From contig NZ_CP059732.1 in assembly GCF_014117325.1 (NCBI RefSeq), forward strand, positions 2,046,001-2,110,000: 64,000 bases of DNA. Direction: 5' to 3'. The notes under the pieces are model-generated. The model did no database searches and was not told the origin of the DNA. It was given only the letters and a program-made list of their open reading frames with translations. The DNA is from Spirosoma foliorum. Lineage in GTDB: Bacteria; Bacteroidota; Bacteroidia; Cytophagales; Spirosomataceae. Positions 63,061 to 64,000 of this stretch are shown here, piece after piece. Position 1 is the stretch's first letter, and every line of letters begins with the position of its first letter. The translations under genes were made by a program, and so were the position numbers.

Positions 63061-64000
63061 TTAGTCATTGATAACCAACTTCGTAGTAGCTGAATAGTGA
63101 AGGGTTCCACCCAGATAGACCAGATTTTTGACCGTTCCATCGACATTCAAAACAATTGTGTGGTCACTCATAATCCTGACGACATCTGTGCTGGTTGGAA
63201 GTCGGCCACACGACCAAACGCTAACATCACTCCAATTGCCAGATTTCAGCGTGTACATACCCTCGCAAGGGGTCGATACCCGGTAATAAGCCGAAGCGGG
63301 AACGGTCTGTTTGCTTAAACTAATCCCACTATAACTTATCGTCAAGGCCTGATCACCTCCCCCCTGTAAATACTGAATCGTAAGGGCATGCTGACCTGCT
63401 TTTAGCCCAATCGTACCTGAGCGCTCGGTCAGCGCTTGCAGACCATCGTTGTTGACCACCAGCGTGCTACCGATGTAAAGCTTACTGCCGTCATCCGAAG
63501 CGGTGTAAAAGGTATAACTACCATCCGCCGGTACACGCACGTAACCCGTATACGTCAAGGCGTAGTTGTAAGTTCGATTGGCTTCGCGGGTAAGATTGGG
63601 AATGGTGACACTGCCCGATTTTACCGCTGTCAGCGTACTAAAATCAGGCAGCAGACTCCAGTTGCCTTCGTAATACTTATAGTCCAAGCCCGGCATGGCG
63701 TTAGCCGGGTTGTCGGCTGTCCGTAACGAAGCAGCAGCCGATCCGTCGTTGAATAAAATTAGTGAAGAATAAGGCCCAACCGTTACCTGACCTGAATACA
63801 CGTTACTCAACGGGTCGCGATAAGTGCCATCGAGCGAAACCTGACCACTGGCTGCCGTAGGGTTCACGGTAAATTTGATATCGTCATCCGGATTACCCGA
63901 TGAATAGGTAACTGGACTGTTGGCTGAGCTCAGGTCACGCCCGAATTGGCTCTGCCACTGAGCTAACGAGATATCCGTCCCCCCCCGTGACGTTGCCGTA
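63061..64000 (-). CDS. Partial surface protein with PA14 domain
   Basis: The frame is open from the window edge (the first readable residues are TATSRGGTDISLAQWQSQFG), so the N-terminus is missing; an internal GTG at 63867 is a Val codon, not a start. SGNPDDDIKFTVNPTAASGQ, LDGTYRDPLSNVYSGQVTVG is the end of a beta-helix-type protein. A PA14 domain follows (YALTYTGYVRVPADGSYTFY, DDGSKLYIGSTLVVNNDG, QYLQGGGDQALTISYSG). The tail (SGNWSDVSVWSCGRLPTSTD) is a G8/cohesin-like strand-rich module. Likely a carbohydrate-binding exported protein. Confidence 0.78.
   Translation of the reverse strand, partial: TATSRGGTDISLAQWQSQFGRDLSSANSPVTYSSGNPDDDIKFTVNPTAASGQVSLDGTYRDPLSNVYSGQVTVGPYSSLILFNDGSAAASLRTADNPANAMPGLDYKYYEGNWSLLPDFSTLTAVKSGSVTIPNLTREANRTYNYALTYTGYVRVPADGSYTFYTASDDGSKLYIGSTLVVNNDGLQALTERSGTIGLKAGQHALTIQYLQGGGDQALTISYSGISLSKQTVPASAYYRVSTPCEGMYTLKSGNWSDVSVWSCGRLPTSTDVVRIMSDHTIVLNVDGTVKNLVYLGGTLHYSATTKLVIND

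Noticed and set aside
63061..63867. GTG at 63867 as the start of the PA14 protein
   Set aside because: The same frame is open to the window end with protein-like sequence, so the gene continues outside.

Overview
The window reads as chromosomal DNA of a Spirosoma-like member of the Cytophagales (Bacteroidota). The evidence is a TonB receptor with a carboxypeptidase-like N-terminus, beta-propeller sensor kinases, LytS- and LytTR-type regulators, many short lipoproteins, FtsX-type permease debris and TAnnTTTG-type -7 promoter boxes. No rRNA, tRNA or CRISPR array was seen.

Layout. 1-4.3 kb: cell-surface lipoproteins and a cupin. 4.6-14.8 kb: a TonB-dependent outer-membrane receptor, a propeller kinase/LuxR regulator pair with overlapping stop and start, two paralogous LytS-type kinases, and a pair of REP-like palindromes. 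14.9-18.3 kb: a decayed Tn3-family transposase split by an IS256-family element. 18.7-28.7 kb: accessory genes, including a TlpA-like thioredoxin, an M50-like membrane protease, two FAD monooxygenase/AraC divergent pairs (one monooxygenase cut by an amber codon), an AT-rich HxlR/SDR pair with a clear palindromic operator, and a GNAT acetyltransferase. 29.3-31.6 kb: IS630 and a broken IS30. 31.7-40.3 kb: a phosphorelay cluster of hybrid kinase with Hpt, receiver, PAS/GAF kinase broken at a 10-base homopolymer, and LytTR regulator. 40.7-41.6 kb: an astacin-like metalloprotease. 42-51.3 kb: a nest of insertion sequences (IS3, two IS110 types, IS701, a second IS3, IS630, IS4). 51.6-59.6 kb: a CocE-like hydrolase, a GC-rich large catalase, an FtsX fragment, and an AT-rich SDR and sigma-factor pair. 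59.9-64 kb: a lipoprotein, a protein of many 17-residue repeats, and the end of a PA14-domain surface protein.

Main discovery. At least 16 copies of a 16-nt GC-rich element lie in the window, and every one is inside or immediately upstream of a transposase gene. Each is built as a 4-nt arm, a 4-nt loop (usually NNCG), the complementary 4-nt arm and a WGCG-like tail. The arms covary: CCGG/CCGG, CGGG/CCCG, TCGG/CCGA, CAGG/CCTG and GTGG/CCAC. Deleting exactly 16 nt restores the reading frame and conserved transposase residues at site after site. One 1.3-kb IS3 carries seven copies. Three further half-copies sit at the ends of an IS110 element (two insertion events), so this IS110 appears to insert into the middle of the 16-mer. 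The same 16-nt logic lets the nest be unpicked: one IS110 transposase whose halves lie about 1.6 kb apart is rebuilt exactly in frame (1095 nt) when the 16-mer, the inner IS110 and an inversion between 147-bp inverted repeats are undone.
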